From a virus, in IMG/VR virus record IMGVR_UViG_3300044731_000783, positions 1 through 63,770 of that record: DNA of 63,770 bases. One strand, 5' to 3'. Shown piece by piece: positions 23,561 to 34,200 of the stretch. The notes under the pieces were generated by a model. That model ran no database searches and had not been told where the DNA came from. It saw only the letters and a list, made by a program, of their open reading frames with translations. Both the position numbers and the translations under genes were made by a program. The number at the start of each line of letters is the position of its first letter. The stretch's first letter is position 1.

Positions 23561-24169
23561 TTATTTCCAAATCTCTTTTGACCTCATATAACCCAGAGCA
23601 CAAGTATAAGCATCAGTCTGGTCAAAATTTTCTTTTTTAAGAGTGTTGTTTTTTGTATAGTGCCAAGTAATTTGGGGTTCTCTTTTTGCAACTTTTTCCC
23701 AAATTAACATTTTCTTATCAATGTCTTTTGGTAAGCCACCAAATAAAACGTACTTACCTTTATCGTTTTCTTGAACAAGGTCTGGCCAAGCATACTTTCT
23801 TGAATTGTATGTTGAGATAAACTCTGGTACTATACCTAAAATATTATAGATTTCTTTAAACACAAAACTATTAAATCTTAATAAAGTTTGTATTGTGTAT
23901 ACATTATTTGAATTTAAAAGTGGTTCTTCGATTATAACTTTAACTATACCGAGATTTAAATATTGTTTTAATTTTTCAGCAAATATTTCAGATTTCAATA
24001 ATAATTCTTTTATTTTATCATCTTCATCTTTACCCATTTTTGGTCTTGGCGAAATGTGCGTAAGTTCTAATAGCTCTTGTGATTGAATGTCAAATAAGGC
24101 CCAACCAATTGTTTTGGTTGAAATGTCTAATCCCAAAACTTTTGGTGAGTTTTTAATTTGTTTTCCCAT
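23561..24169 (-). CDS. RuvC-like Holliday-junction resolvase
   Basis: A 202-residue RNase H-fold nuclease. The first acidic residue is Asp15 in VLGLDISTKTIGWALF, the second is in VIIEEPLL (about residue 80), and the last is in FDQTDAYTCALGYM near the C-terminus. This is the pattern of RuvC and related phage resolvases. It may replace T4 endonuclease VII (gp49) in resolving branched DNA before packaging. It lies between two groups of poly-Thr genes facing each other. Confidence 0.85.
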   Translation of the reverse strand: MGKQIKNSPKVLGLDISTKTIGWALFDIQSQELLELTHISPRPKMGKDEDDKIKELLLKSEIFAEKLKQYLNLGIVKVIIEEPLLNSNNVYTIQTLLRFNSFVFKEIYNILGIVPEFISTYNSRKYAWPDLVQENDKGKYVLFGGLPKDIDKKMLIWEKVAKREPQITWHYTKNNTLKKENFDQTDAYTCALGYMRSKEIWK

Positions 24170-24218
24170 AAAATTTCTTTTATTTAGAAAATAAACAATG
24201 TTAATAAAAATTAAAGTT

Positions 24219-26717
24219 TTAGAAATCTATTTTTACAACATATTGTTGGATTCCTTGTCTTAATGTTGGTGATTGTAGTTTAGACATAACAAGGACATCT
24301 TTATTATCATCAAGTAAAGCAATTTCAGTAATGTATGATTTTGTTCCACCACTCCAAGATGGATTTGTTGACACCTGAAATTCACTAGAACTTAAATTTA
24401 TTTTATATTTCATCTCATAAATTGTTGCTTGTATGTCTGTTTCAAATGCACCATAAAAATAATACTCGTCACCAAAATTAAGTTTTTTTCCAGTTGTGTT
24501 ATTTGGTGTTAATGGTATATAATCATTTAAATTATAGTATGGAGCAATATCATAATTGTCTGGTGATATTATAAATGTAGTTCCAGTTAATGATGACTGT
24601 GTAACATATCCATTATTAAAATTGTTACTAATTTGACTTGTAAAATCAATTAATCTCCATTGAGTTGGGTCTGGTCTTTCACCTGTATTTACTTTTTGTG
24701 CTAATATTTGGAATGTATCGGCGTAATAACCAAATGGTAAATCACAAGTTGGACAATAAATACTTGTTGTAGTTGTTGTTACCGGATAAAAAGTTGTAGT
24801 TGTTGTTGTATAAGGAAATGTTGTTGTGGTTGTTGTTGGCGAACTTCCTGGTTGTACCAAACAATTAAAATCACCCCCAAATCTTACAGCAACATTCTTT
24901 GATACCTCTGGGTTACACTCATTATTATTACCAACAATGTATGGATAATAATTACAATGTAGTGAATTTGTAAATCCAAATTTGTTTGATAAACGATATG
25001 TTATAAACATAGTTTGACTGTTTCCAGTAATAATACCTTGTGATGTTGTTGTTGTATCACAAGTATTTGGTGTGATTAAAGAAAGTTGTGGTGCTGGTAA
25101 TGTCCAGTTTCTATTTGCTTTATATGACATTGCCGCAATAATTTCTTCATCATCAATTATAATCATTTTACTATCCGGAAAAACTTTACCAACTCTACTT
25201 GGTATTCCATCAACATTTGGGTTTGTATCCCATAAATGATAATACCTAATTCCAGGTTGGTTCATATCTTCGTTCTTTTTTGATTTGATAAAATGAACTT
25301 GGAATAATTCTTTATCTTCAAAACCTGGAGGATCGACCCAAAATGTTTGTCCAAAACAACAATCTGGATTTTTATGCCACATTAACCAAGGAATGTGTAA
25401 TTTAAAATTTCGTGCTTGACCGGTCGTATCTGTTGGGTTTGTTGGGTTATAGGGTTGTAATGCAAATTTTTCACCATAAAAGAAATCTATTGTTTGGTTT
25501 GTGTAGTGAATAATTGCAATTGCTTTTTGTTCTTCCGGTTTAACTTGTACTATCTCACCAAAAGAATTGTTATAATAAGTCATACTTGTATCTGTTTGAC
25601 CCTTACTTGAGTTGTAACCAAAATATTCTTTAGTTCCAATGTAATCTACGGATCCAAATTTCGTGTAGTCTTCATATAGGTTTGATATTAATCCGGCAGG
25701 ATTTTCAGTCCAAGGAATATTCATATTCCAAACTTTTACATCAAATTGATCGGTATCACAAATAGATTCAAAATCAATAACTTGTTCACCCCAATGTGGC
25801 ATCGGTGTTACACTATCATATATTTGTTTCATATTTGATGGATAAATAATTACCCTAGAATAACAATTTAACTGAAAATATGTGAAATCTGGTGTTGGTC
25901 TATCTAGTGTTATTGTGTTTAAACAAACATCAACAATTCGATATGTTAAAATTGTATAACAACTATTTGCCGGCATAAAACATTCTGGTTCCGGAGGCAA
26001 TGGACACTGTGGACTAGGTGTTGGTGTAAAACAAGGTGTCTTACTTGGTGTGGGTGTTGGTGTAGGACTAGCACAAGGATCTGTTGGGTTAATAGTTGTT
26101 GTCGATGTTGTAGTTGTAGTACCAGTTGGTGTTGGTGTTGGTAATGGAACATTTACACATTCATAATTATATTTTGCTCTACCATCATAATATATTGTTA
26201 TAATATCACCAATCTGTGGTTTTGATTCATTAACATTACTATTACCTGAATAAATTAACTCAATTTTATTTGACCCATTTAATGTTGACATATCAACAAT
26301 ATAGTTTGGGCTTACAACATATTTGTTACCAACTAATACATCCCAATTTATTGTTGTTGCTGTTGTATTACCGGTAAAAAAACCTCTAAGTGGTGCTCTA
26401 TTAAAAACCGGTTCAATTACAGAATCCATAAATGGAATACCATAAGTGTTTGACTGATTTGAGTCGGCATAGTACGGATATTTAATATATTGTTTGTTTG
26501 ATTCTGGAACGCCACTTGAGTTTTGACTATTAAACTGTGGTTCCAAAACCATACTATTTGACTGATTGTAAGTTGATGATACTTTATCATAAGAAACTTC
26601 ACTATCTCCAACTTGGAAATATGAAATTTTAAAATTACCTTGTGATAATTTTTGTCTTCCTGTATCTGTAACTCTTGTACTTACAAGTCCTGATGTATTT
26701 TTAAGTATATATGCCAT
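24219..26717 (-). CDS. Large virion structural protein with poly-Thr linkers
   Basis: An 832-residue protein. Its N-terminus (TSGLVSTRVTDTGRQKLSQG) resembles that of uncharacterised virion proteins of T4-like phages. The middle is beta-rich with a Pro/Thr segment (TPTPTGTTTTTSTTTI, with PTPSKTP-type repeats) near residues 190-240. Several Thr6 tracts occur near residues 620-650, followed by a cysteine pair (YCPTC). It is predicted to be a surface-exposed tail fiber or baseplate-associated protein. TATTTATTA lies four bases before the start. Confidence 0.75.
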   Translation of the reverse strand: MAYILKNTSGLVSTRVTDTGRQKLSQGNFKISYFQVGDSEVSYDKVSSTYNQSNSMVLEPQFNSQNSSGVPESNKQYIKYPYYADSNQSNTYGIPFMDSVIEPVFNRAPLRGFFTGNTTATTINWDVLVGNKYVVSPNYIVDMSTLNGSNKIELIYSGNSNVNESKPQIGDIITIYYDGRAKYNYECVNVPLPTPTPTGTTTTTSTTTINPTDPCASPTPTPTPSKTPCFTPTPSPQCPLPPEPECFMPANSCYTILTYRIVDVCLNTITLDRPTPDFTYFQLNCYSRVIIYPSNMKQIYDSVTPMPHWGEQVIDFESICDTDQFDVKVWNMNIPWTENPAGLISNLYEDYTKFGSVDYIGTKEYFGYNSSKGQTDTSMTYYNNSFGEIVQVKPEEQKAIAIIHYTNQTIDFFYGEKFALQPYNPTNPTDTTGQARNFKLHIPWLMWHKNPDCCFGQTFWVDPPGFEDKELFQVHFIKSKKNEDMNQPGIRYYHLWDTNPNVDGIPSRVGKVFPDSKMIIIDDEEIIAAMSYKANRNWTLPAPQLSLITPNTCDTTTTSQGIITGNSQTMFITYRLSNKFGFTNSLHCNYYPYIVGNNNECNPEVSKNVAVRFGGDFNCLVQPGSSPTTTTTTFPYTTTTTTFYPVTTTTTSIYCPTCDLPFGYYADTFQILAQKVNTGERPDPTQWRLIDFTSQISNNFNNGYVTQSSLTGTTFIISPDNYDIAPYYNLNDYIPLTPNNTTGKKLNFGDEYYFYGAFETDIQATIYEMKYKINLSSSEFQVSTNPSWSGGTKSYITEIALLDDNKDVLVMSKLQSPTLRQGIQQYVVKIDF

Positions 26718-26736
26718 TATTTAATAAATATATCAT

Positions 26737-28989
26737 TTATATTTTTGATATTGAAATCTCCGTTTTAGGGTTTTGTATTTTAACCGGACAACAATCACAA
26801 TTAATAACTTTAGCGTTTGTTATAAACATTTGATAATTTTTACTAGCAGAACTACAAGGACCTATTGGCTGATTCACTAATAAATTTGTAAACGAACCGG
26901 TTATTGTTTGTCCATAAGTTAATGTAAAAGTGTTTTTATATTCTTTCTGACTGTTACTTTTAATAATTGGTGAATTTGAGCAAGGTAAACTGATTACAGA
27001 AGTTGTATTTGTTGTGTTAATTTGAGTTAATGTTCCAAAACCATTAACTGTTACTAAATTGTTATATTGTGGTTGTGGATTTAGATTTGATGGATAATAA
27101 TTTAAAATACTAATATGGTTAAGATCAAATTCTATTGAGTAACCTGGTTGTAAATTTGAGCCAATAATAAATGTATTATTATTTGTATTTGCTGATAGTG
27201 CAATACCAAATGCTGGGACTTGTTGTACTTGTATAACAACTGTTTGGATTGATATTGTCCCATTTGAATCTTTTACAAAGACAACATAAGTTCCTGCCTG
27301 TAGATTTTGGAATATTGGGTTAGGTGAATATGTTATACCATTATCAATTGAGTATTCATAAACTCCGGAACCACCATAAGCCTGTATTATAATACTACCA
27401 TCATTTTTACATTTAGCCGCATTTGTTGTTACATTAAAACCAACAATATTATTAACACTACAATCACCACTTAACACTGTTAAACTATAAACTTCTGGTG
27501 CTCCAAGTACTTGCCAACCAGTTAGTGGTGGTATTGATGTTGTATTATTTACAATTGTCGCATAACTTGATGGATAACCAGATAAAACCCAATTATTTGT
27601 ATTTCCTGTCGACCAATAAATATTGTATTGTGAATCATTAGATAACCAATTTGGTTTACCATTAAAATAATCGTTATATTCCAATTGGACTTGAGTTGTT
27701 TGGAAAGGTTCTGTACTACTACCACTTCTTAATGTAAAAATTACACATAAATTACCGTATGTTAATATTGGTTTAATTGTTGTTGTAGATGTTGTTGTAG
27801 TAGTTTCACCAGTTAAAACACAAGTTGTGTTTATTATAAAATCACCATAATAATCTGTAACTGTTGCTGTATATTCACCAACATTTAAATTTGTAATTAC
27901 AGGTGCAACACTTCCAATACCCCAAACAATCTCATATGGTGGAGTACCACCAGTTATTGATAATGATGCTTCACCATCATAAGAATAAGGTGTTGATGGG
28001 TGTGTTACAATACAATCAACACCCATTGGGAATATTGTAAGTACATCACATTCATTTCTTGGTTCTATTGTTATTGCTGGTGGTTGTGGACAATCACCAT
28101 TAACACATAAGCCACCTAATTTTATAGCAAATGGTCTTCTTATATTAAAAATTGGTCTTACTAAACTACAAATGCTTGTTGTTTGACCGGTTGGTAAATA
28201 AACCTCTAATAAGTTATAATCACAATCAACATATGTTGTTAAAAAAGGTTCTGAAGGTGTTTTAAAAGTATAACATTCACAATTACAAGTTTCTGCACTA
28301 GAAACAATTGTAAACTCATACTCTGTTGAGCAATCAATAATACCTAAATCTTTAACTAAAAATGGTGTTGTTGGTGTTTCTGGTGATGGTAGATCAATAT
28401 CAATATAAACAAATGTATCAACATAACCTGATAAACTATTATCAGTTGATGTTATCATTTTATAACCACCGTCACAACTTAATAAACCATAACATTGTTT
28501 CAAACAAGGGTGTTTTTGAACACATTGTTCACAACCAAATTCTTCATATTTTTCAAAGCCATTTATTACTGGAACATAATTACTTGTTGGTGGTGGTAAA
28601 ACTTTTGATATTGTTTTATTAAAAACAGTAATACATTGTAAATCAATAATTTCACCAGTTTCACTTTTAATATATTCTAAACCATATATAGCATCGTCTA
28701 TTGATAGTATTTTTTCATTACCATATATTGTATAAACTTCACTACTCTCACAACAAGAACTAAAACTATATGTAGAATTTGGTTTAAAAAAATCACTAAA
28801 CTTTAAATCTTCAATTGTGTTACCACTAAATGGGTAAGTATTACAAAAATTTATAAACGATGTTGTACCGGATTCTATAAATATTGTTATGGTATTACCA
28901 GAACAATCAACAAAAATTAAATCATTTTCTGTTGATCCGGTATTTGTAACAATCGCTACCCTACAATTGGTTAAACAAGTTCCTGCCAT
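26737..28989 (-). CDS. Cys-rich adhesin with SprB-type repeats
   Basis: A 750-residue protein of beta modules rich in cysteine. Two modules match the SprB repeat: GGTPPYEIVWG ... LNVGEYTATVTD (about residues 330-380) and GGSGVYEYSID ... LQAGTYVVFVKD (about 530-580). A Thr5-Ser-Thr3 linker is near residue 395. SprB repeats are known from the flavobacterial gliding adhesin, so this phage tail protein uses host-type adhesion modules. TATTTATTA lies five bases upstream. A 19-base spacer separates its stop from the gene after it. Confidence 0.8.
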   Translation of the reverse strand: MAGTCLTNCRVAIVTNTGSTENDLIFVDCSGNTITIFIESGTTSFINFCNTYPFSGNTIEDLKFSDFFKPNSTYSFSSCCESSEVYTIYGNEKILSIDDAIYGLEYIKSETGEIIDLQCITVFNKTISKVLPPPTSNYVPVINGFEKYEEFGCEQCVQKHPCLKQCYGLLSCDGGYKMITSTDNSLSGYVDTFVYIDIDLPSPETPTTPFLVKDLGIIDCSTEYEFTIVSSAETCNCECYTFKTPSEPFLTTYVDCDYNLLEVYLPTGQTTSICSLVRPIFNIRRPFAIKLGGLCVNGDCPQPPAITIEPRNECDVLTIFPMGVDCIVTHPSTPYSYDGEASLSITGGTPPYEIVWGIGSVAPVITNLNVGEYTATVTDYYGDFIINTTCVLTGETTTTTSTTTIKPILTYGNLCVIFTLRSGSSTEPFQTTQVQLEYNDYFNGKPNWLSNDSQYNIYWSTGNTNNWVLSGYPSSYATIVNNTTSIPPLTGWQVLGAPEVYSLTVLSGDCSVNNIVGFNVTTNAAKCKNDGSIIIQAYGGSGVYEYSIDNGITYSPNPIFQNLQAGTYVVFVKDSNGTISIQTVVIQVQQVPAFGIALSANTNNNTFIIGSNLQPGYSIEFDLNHISILNYYPSNLNPQPQYNNLVTVNGFGTLTQINTTNTTSVISLPCSNSPIIKSNSQKEYKNTFTLTYGQTITGSFTNLLVNQPIGPCSSASKNYQMFITNAKVINCDCCPVKIQNPKTEISISKI

Positions 28990-29004
28990 TTAATTAATAA
29001 ATAA

Positions 29005-29985
29005 TCAAATATTTGTTTTTTTAATGTATGATTTCATAACATCAATATATTTTATTGTTGAGCTGTTTTTATCAACATAATCAAAATGATTTTTATCTTG
29101 TCGTAATTTTTCAATTGGGTCAACACTAATATATTCACCTTTGTAAAATTTTGTTAATTTCAAGTCGTCTGTGACTCCAGCCATATGAAGTATTGGTTTT
29201 TGTTCATAAATTTTAATATCGTCTGTAGCCCAAGAAAATGCCAACTCTTCTGATATTTTTGTTTGTACGTTTTTTTTCCATAAATTCCATAATAATGACC
29301 ACATTTCCGCTGTCCAAAATTGTATTTGGCCTGGATTAATTGGGTATCTTCTTTGGTAGTCCAACATCTGATTATAGAGTGGTGTACAATCTTCATATAT
29401 TTTATTCCAAAGTTTATAATTAGTATTTTTTATAAGATATTGTCCTCCACCTGAATTTTCTTGGTTGTCCTTTATTTTATTTACATCAATACCAACAACG
29501 TCGGCCATTTCTTCAATTAGTTGTCCTTTTCTTGAGTTTGGGTGTCTTTTCTCATATCTATCACAACAATCCATAATATAGTTGTAACCAATGTAACCAA
29601 TTGTGTCGGATAAATATGACACATCATCATTTAATAATTTTTCAAAATCTGGTAATTCCCTAAATATAATATCAGCATCATGTAAAAAAATTACTTTACC
29701 TAATTCTGGTTTTTCTTCTAATAATTTAGAAATTAAATATGGTTTTATACTTGGAATATATGATTTTTTATCTCTATTATCTTCGTAAAAATGAATATTA
29801 ATTCCTAATTTTTTTAATTCTAGTGCACCTTCAGATGGTTCTTTAACGCCGTGAACTAATGCTAAAATTACGTGAATTTGATTTGGGTCAATTCCTTTTT
29901 CTATAAAATTGTGAACATATAGTTTAATTTGCCAATGAAAATACGGAACATCCGGTTGTGCTGTTACAAATACAATATCTTTCAT
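29005..29985 (-). CDS. Glycosyltransferase (GT-A-like)
   Basis: A 326-residue protein with a Rossmann-like start (DIVFVTAQPDVPYFHWQ) and the DxD-type LHDADIIF (Asp103, Asp105), used to bind metal and nucleotide sugar. LSDTIGYIGYN and SGGGQYLIKN follow, as in glycosyltransferases acting on glycans. It lies in the midst of tail-fiber genes, between the SprB/poly-Thr protein and a 406-residue structural protein. It may glycosylate virion Thr-rich linkers or modify a surface glycan. The exact family is not certain. Confidence 0.75.
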   Translation of the reverse strand: MKDIVFVTAQPDVPYFHWQIKLYVHNFIEKGIDPNQIHVILALVHGVKEPSEGALELKKLGINIHFYEDNRDKKSYIPSIKPYLISKLLEEKPELGKVIFLHDADIIFRELPDFEKLLNDDVSYLSDTIGYIGYNYIMDCCDRYEKRHPNSRKGQLIEEMADVVGIDVNKIKDNQENSGGGQYLIKNTNYKLWNKIYEDCTPLYNQMLDYQRRYPINPGQIQFWTAEMWSLLWNLWKKNVQTKISEELAFSWATDDIKIYEQKPILHMAGVTDDLKLTKFYKGEYISVDPIEKLRQDKNHFDYVDKNSSTIKYIDVMKSYIKKTNI

Positions 29986-30030
29986 ATTGAAAATATATTC
30001 GTAAAAGTAAAAAAGTGAATTTAATATATC

Positions 30031-31251
30031 TTATATATAATACAATACCTCCGCAGTACCTAAAAATGTTGCTGTGTTGCTTAGTGGTGTTATACACACC
30101 CACATTTCGTCAAGTGTTCCGTTAACATTAGAACCAACCCTAATTTGATTATCATCCACTTTAACGTCAGTAACAGCCGTTGTTCCAGCTTGACCAATTA
30201 ATGATGTCATAATGTGTCCTGGTGATGTTATTGTTGTTGTGACAGTCCCGTTATATACTGAATACTGAAATGGTGAATTTGGTATGTCAGTCCAACTTGG
30301 GGTTACGGATAATGTAGGGTTAAATTCAATGGTTAGTAAGAAATTATCGTTTGAGGTGTTTAAAATGGATAAACTACTATATTGTGATGTCACTGATTTA
30401 TAACTTTCTTTAAGCCTATAACCAATATACGGATATTTTGTACCTGAAGTTCCTAAATTTGCGGTTGTTGAGTTTTGAACACCAACGGTTGAATAAAGTC
30501 CGTTTAACGCTCCTTCGGTTGATACTTGACTACATAACATATCAAAGTATCCTGAACCAACACCTACTTGTCTTATTTCATACCTAATTGGTTGATTTGG
30601 TGATGACATGTAAACGGTAGGTATATTATTTGCCGCAGTATAGTCTAAAAAATAAAATGTTTGACCCGATAATACCATTCCAAACCTCATCCTACCAACA
30701 CCTAACCATTGATAATCTACTGTCATTAGATTTGTGTTACTCCAATCAAAATTGTTTACGTCAAAGTCTGTATTATTCCAAGTTGTTGTATCGGCACTAT
30801 AAGTGCAAGAACCACTTAAATAAATGTTAAATGTTATAGCACTTGTTACACCATTACTTTCTAAAAAGAACCCGTCAAATACCGAATTGTACGTGGATGC
30901 CGTTGTTGATGTGAAACATCCAATTCGTTTAATTATATTTGTTTCTATTTGGAAGTTTGAAAAACTACCTTCAAATAGTTGACTTTTACCTGGTTGATAA
31001 ATTGGGTGTGTTTTAGTTTGTCTAATAACCAAATCATTATTTGCTGATGTTGACATTCTAACTCTTGCATATTGTTGGTTAAAAACTGATGTTGCAGTAC
31101 CTGCGGTTACTTCATTAACCTGTAAAGGATTTTTATCGTAAACGTGTTTAATGTCTAATAAATTTTGAACCGCTGCGGTTCTTAGTCTACCGAAAGCGTC
31201 CATATTTGGTCCGTCCGCGTACTTTATTGAGTTGTTAAAAATAAATGACAT
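30031..31251 (-). CDS. Virion structural protein (tail fiber/appendage)
   Basis: A 406-residue beta-rich protein with FNNSIKYADGPNMDAFGRL at its N-terminus. The DAFGRLRT motif recurs in phage structural proteins that attach to fibers. The C-terminal part (GSNVNGTLDEMWVCITPLS) also looks like a fiber or receptor-binding domain. It lies five bases from the YadA-like repeat gene upstream, so they are likely co-transcribed and may assemble together. Confidence 0.75.
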   Translation of the reverse strand: MSFIFNNSIKYADGPNMDAFGRLRTAAVQNLLDIKHVYDKNPLQVNEVTAGTATSVFNQQYARVRMSTSANNDLVIRQTKTHPIYQPGKSQLFEGSFSNFQIETNIIKRIGCFTSTTASTYNSVFDGFFLESNGVTSAITFNIYLSGSCTYSADTTTWNNTDFDVNNFDWSNTNLMTVDYQWLGVGRMRFGMVLSGQTFYFLDYTAANNIPTVYMSSPNQPIRYEIRQVGVGSGYFDMLCSQVSTEGALNGLYSTVGVQNSTTANLGTSGTKYPYIGYRLKESYKSVTSQYSSLSILNTSNDNFLLTIEFNPTLSVTPSWTDIPNSPFQYSVYNGTVTTTITSPGHIMTSLIGQAGTTAVTDVKVDDNQIRVGSNVNGTLDEMWVCITPLSNTATFLGTAEVLYYI

Positions 31252-31255
31252 AATA

Positions 31256-34200
31256 TTAAATTAAATACCAATTTCCGTTTCTCACCATAATGGTAAGAGA
31301 CATATAGTTTATATTCATATCAACATATGAATTTCCGTCAATCAAACCCGATGCCGGTGTTAATCTTATTCTAAAAAACCCGGAAGTTCCGGCTTCGTCT
31401 TTTATGACTAAATAATACCCGTCTCTTGACGTTGTTGTTGGTAATGTTAAATCAACATTTGATGATCCACTAACACCCCAATATACTTTATCCCAAGTTA
31501 AGGTTTGTGAGGATGTTATAGCACTTGTTGAGTAGTTTGCTGATTGAGAAATATCTCTTGTTTTTAAAATACCTGTTGATGTGTCTCTAACCAAGAAATT
31601 GTTATTAGTACTATCTGTTTCTGGCGTATTTTGTAATGCCAAATAATTTACGTGGAATGTACAAGCTGATACCGATACAACATCTTTACCATATGTTGCC
31701 GACATTATGTGATTAACCGTATTTCCACTACCACCTAAAATTGTTCCGAAATTAGAAATTGATGTGTTATTTATACCGCCTAATATTGATGAACCATTAC
31801 CAAATGCCGAATTACATCTACCACCGCCAATAAAATTACAAAGACCTATGGCTCTATTTGAAACTCCCCCAACTACGCTTGAGTGTGCTCCACATGTTGT
31901 ATTGCATTGCCCACCACCAATAAATGTGTAGTCACATCTTGTTGTATTATTTTGACCGTTACCTATAATTGAATAACAACCGGAAGTTGTATTTAATTTC
32001 CCATTGTTTACAGTACTAAAACAATCAACAGCAGTATTCCTATCACCATTATTAATAAATGAATACACACCAGATGTGGTATTACAATTACCATTATTAA
32101 TTGATGATTTAAAACCTAATACTGTATTATAAGTGCCGTTATTTACAGTTGTAAAATTTGTACACAATGCTTTATTAAATGCCCCATTATTAATAGTCGT
32201 CCAAGTAAGGTTTGCTGTATTACAAGTACCGTTATTTACAGTTGAGTAACCACCAGATGCGGTATTATTAAAACCATTACCAATAAACGAATATTGCCCA
32301 GTTGTTGTATTACCACAACCATCTCCAATTATCGAATAACAAGCATTTACCGTATTTCCAGAACCACCAATTATCATTGAGTAATTACAATTTGATTTAT
32401 TTATAGTTCCACTACCAATAAATGAATAATTACCATTTGACGTATTTTGACAACCACCAACAATTACAGAATATGTTTGTTGTGTTTTATTTTGGGTACC
32501 ACCACCAATAGTTGAGCCAAAACCATTTGTTGTGTTTTGATTTCCACCATTAATTGATGAGTAAAAATCTAAAGCGGTATTTGAATCACCTCCAGTAACA
32601 ACTGAAGATGAGTTTGCACTAACGTTAAGTCTACCTCCACCAACAAATGAACCATAGGCTGAACTAGTATTACGTTGCCCCCCACTAATTGTTGAGCTAT
32701 AACCACTTGATGTGTTACATACTCCACCACTTACAGTTACTGAATTATTATTTGTTGTGTTACAAGAACCACCACCAATAACAGAACTATCACCTAACGA
32801 CGTGTTAAGTATACCACCACTAATAACTGAAACATAACCACTTGATTTGTTACAAAGACCTCCACCAATTGTTGCATAATTGGCAGAGGCTGTATTACTA
32901 CCACCACCAGCAACTGTAGATCCACTACCAAAAGACCAATTATTAGTGCCACCACCAATTGTTCCATAAATAAAATTTGTCGTGTTACAATAACCACCAC
33001 TTATTGTTCCATAATCAGAACTATATAAAACACTATTATAATACCCACCCCCAATTACAGCACCACCACAACAATATAAACTATTTGTTAATAATATTTT
33101 ATTTTGAAGTCCTCCATTAATTGTTGAGTAACTTCCAGATGATGTTGTATTAACAATTAATTCAACACCATCATTAAGATTTAAAGAGCCAAAACAAGTA
33201 TTATCAAAAAATAATTTATCGCCATTTTGATAATTAAGACCTTTATTATTTATATATACATTACTTAATGTCCCTATTGGATTAAAATAAAAACTAAATG
33301 TACCATTTGTTCCATAAAGTGAGTCTGTTGATGTTGGCCCAAATGGACCATAATACCCACTAATAGTTGAACCAGTCCAATTGCAACTTGAAAATCCACC
33401 TATAAGTCCAGGTACACCAATTGTGTTTGCCTGACCGGCACCAATTATTGAACCAAACCCAAATGTTCTATTTATACTACCACCACCAATAAACGAATAA
33501 CAACCACAACTGGTATTATCAAGACCACCGGTTACAACAGAATACTTACATTGGACGTGATTAGCACCTCCACCACCGATAAACGATCTACCAGCTACTG
33601 TAGCATTACTATTTCCTTTACCACCAACAATTATAGTGTACGGACTACTTACAAAATTATTTTCTCCACCACCGATGAATGAATATAATCCGCTTGCAGT
33701 ATTGTTATGACCACCACTTACGGTTGATATGTAACCACTTGACGTGTTGCAAAGTCCGCCACCAATTGTTGAAAAATTACCATTTGATGTGTTACGTCGT
33801 CCACCACTTACGGTTGAATCTTGACCACTTGATGTGTTACAAAAACCACCACTTACGGTTGAATAATCACAGCTTGATGTGTTATTTAAACCACCACCTA
33901 TTGTTGAACCTTGACCACTTGTTGTATTACAATATCCACCACTTAATGTTGAGTAGTTTCCACTTGATGTGTTTTGACGACCGCCACCAATAAATGAATA
34001 ACCTTTAGTTGATGTGTTACAAAAACCACCGCTTATTGTTGAATAATCATTGGATACTGTATTATAACTTCCACCACCGATAAAATTACCATAACCTTGT
34101 TCTACAGTATTTGAAAGTCCGCCAACAATTGCAGATCTAGTTGTTGTTAAATCTTTAATAATATTACATTCTCCACCACCAATAAAAGAACCGCTTTGTT

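Noticed and set aside
33679-33993. Plus-strand ORF within the fiber repeat gene
   Set aside because: It is the antisense shadow of the 45-base repeats (His/Leu-rich low complexity) with no start context of its own.
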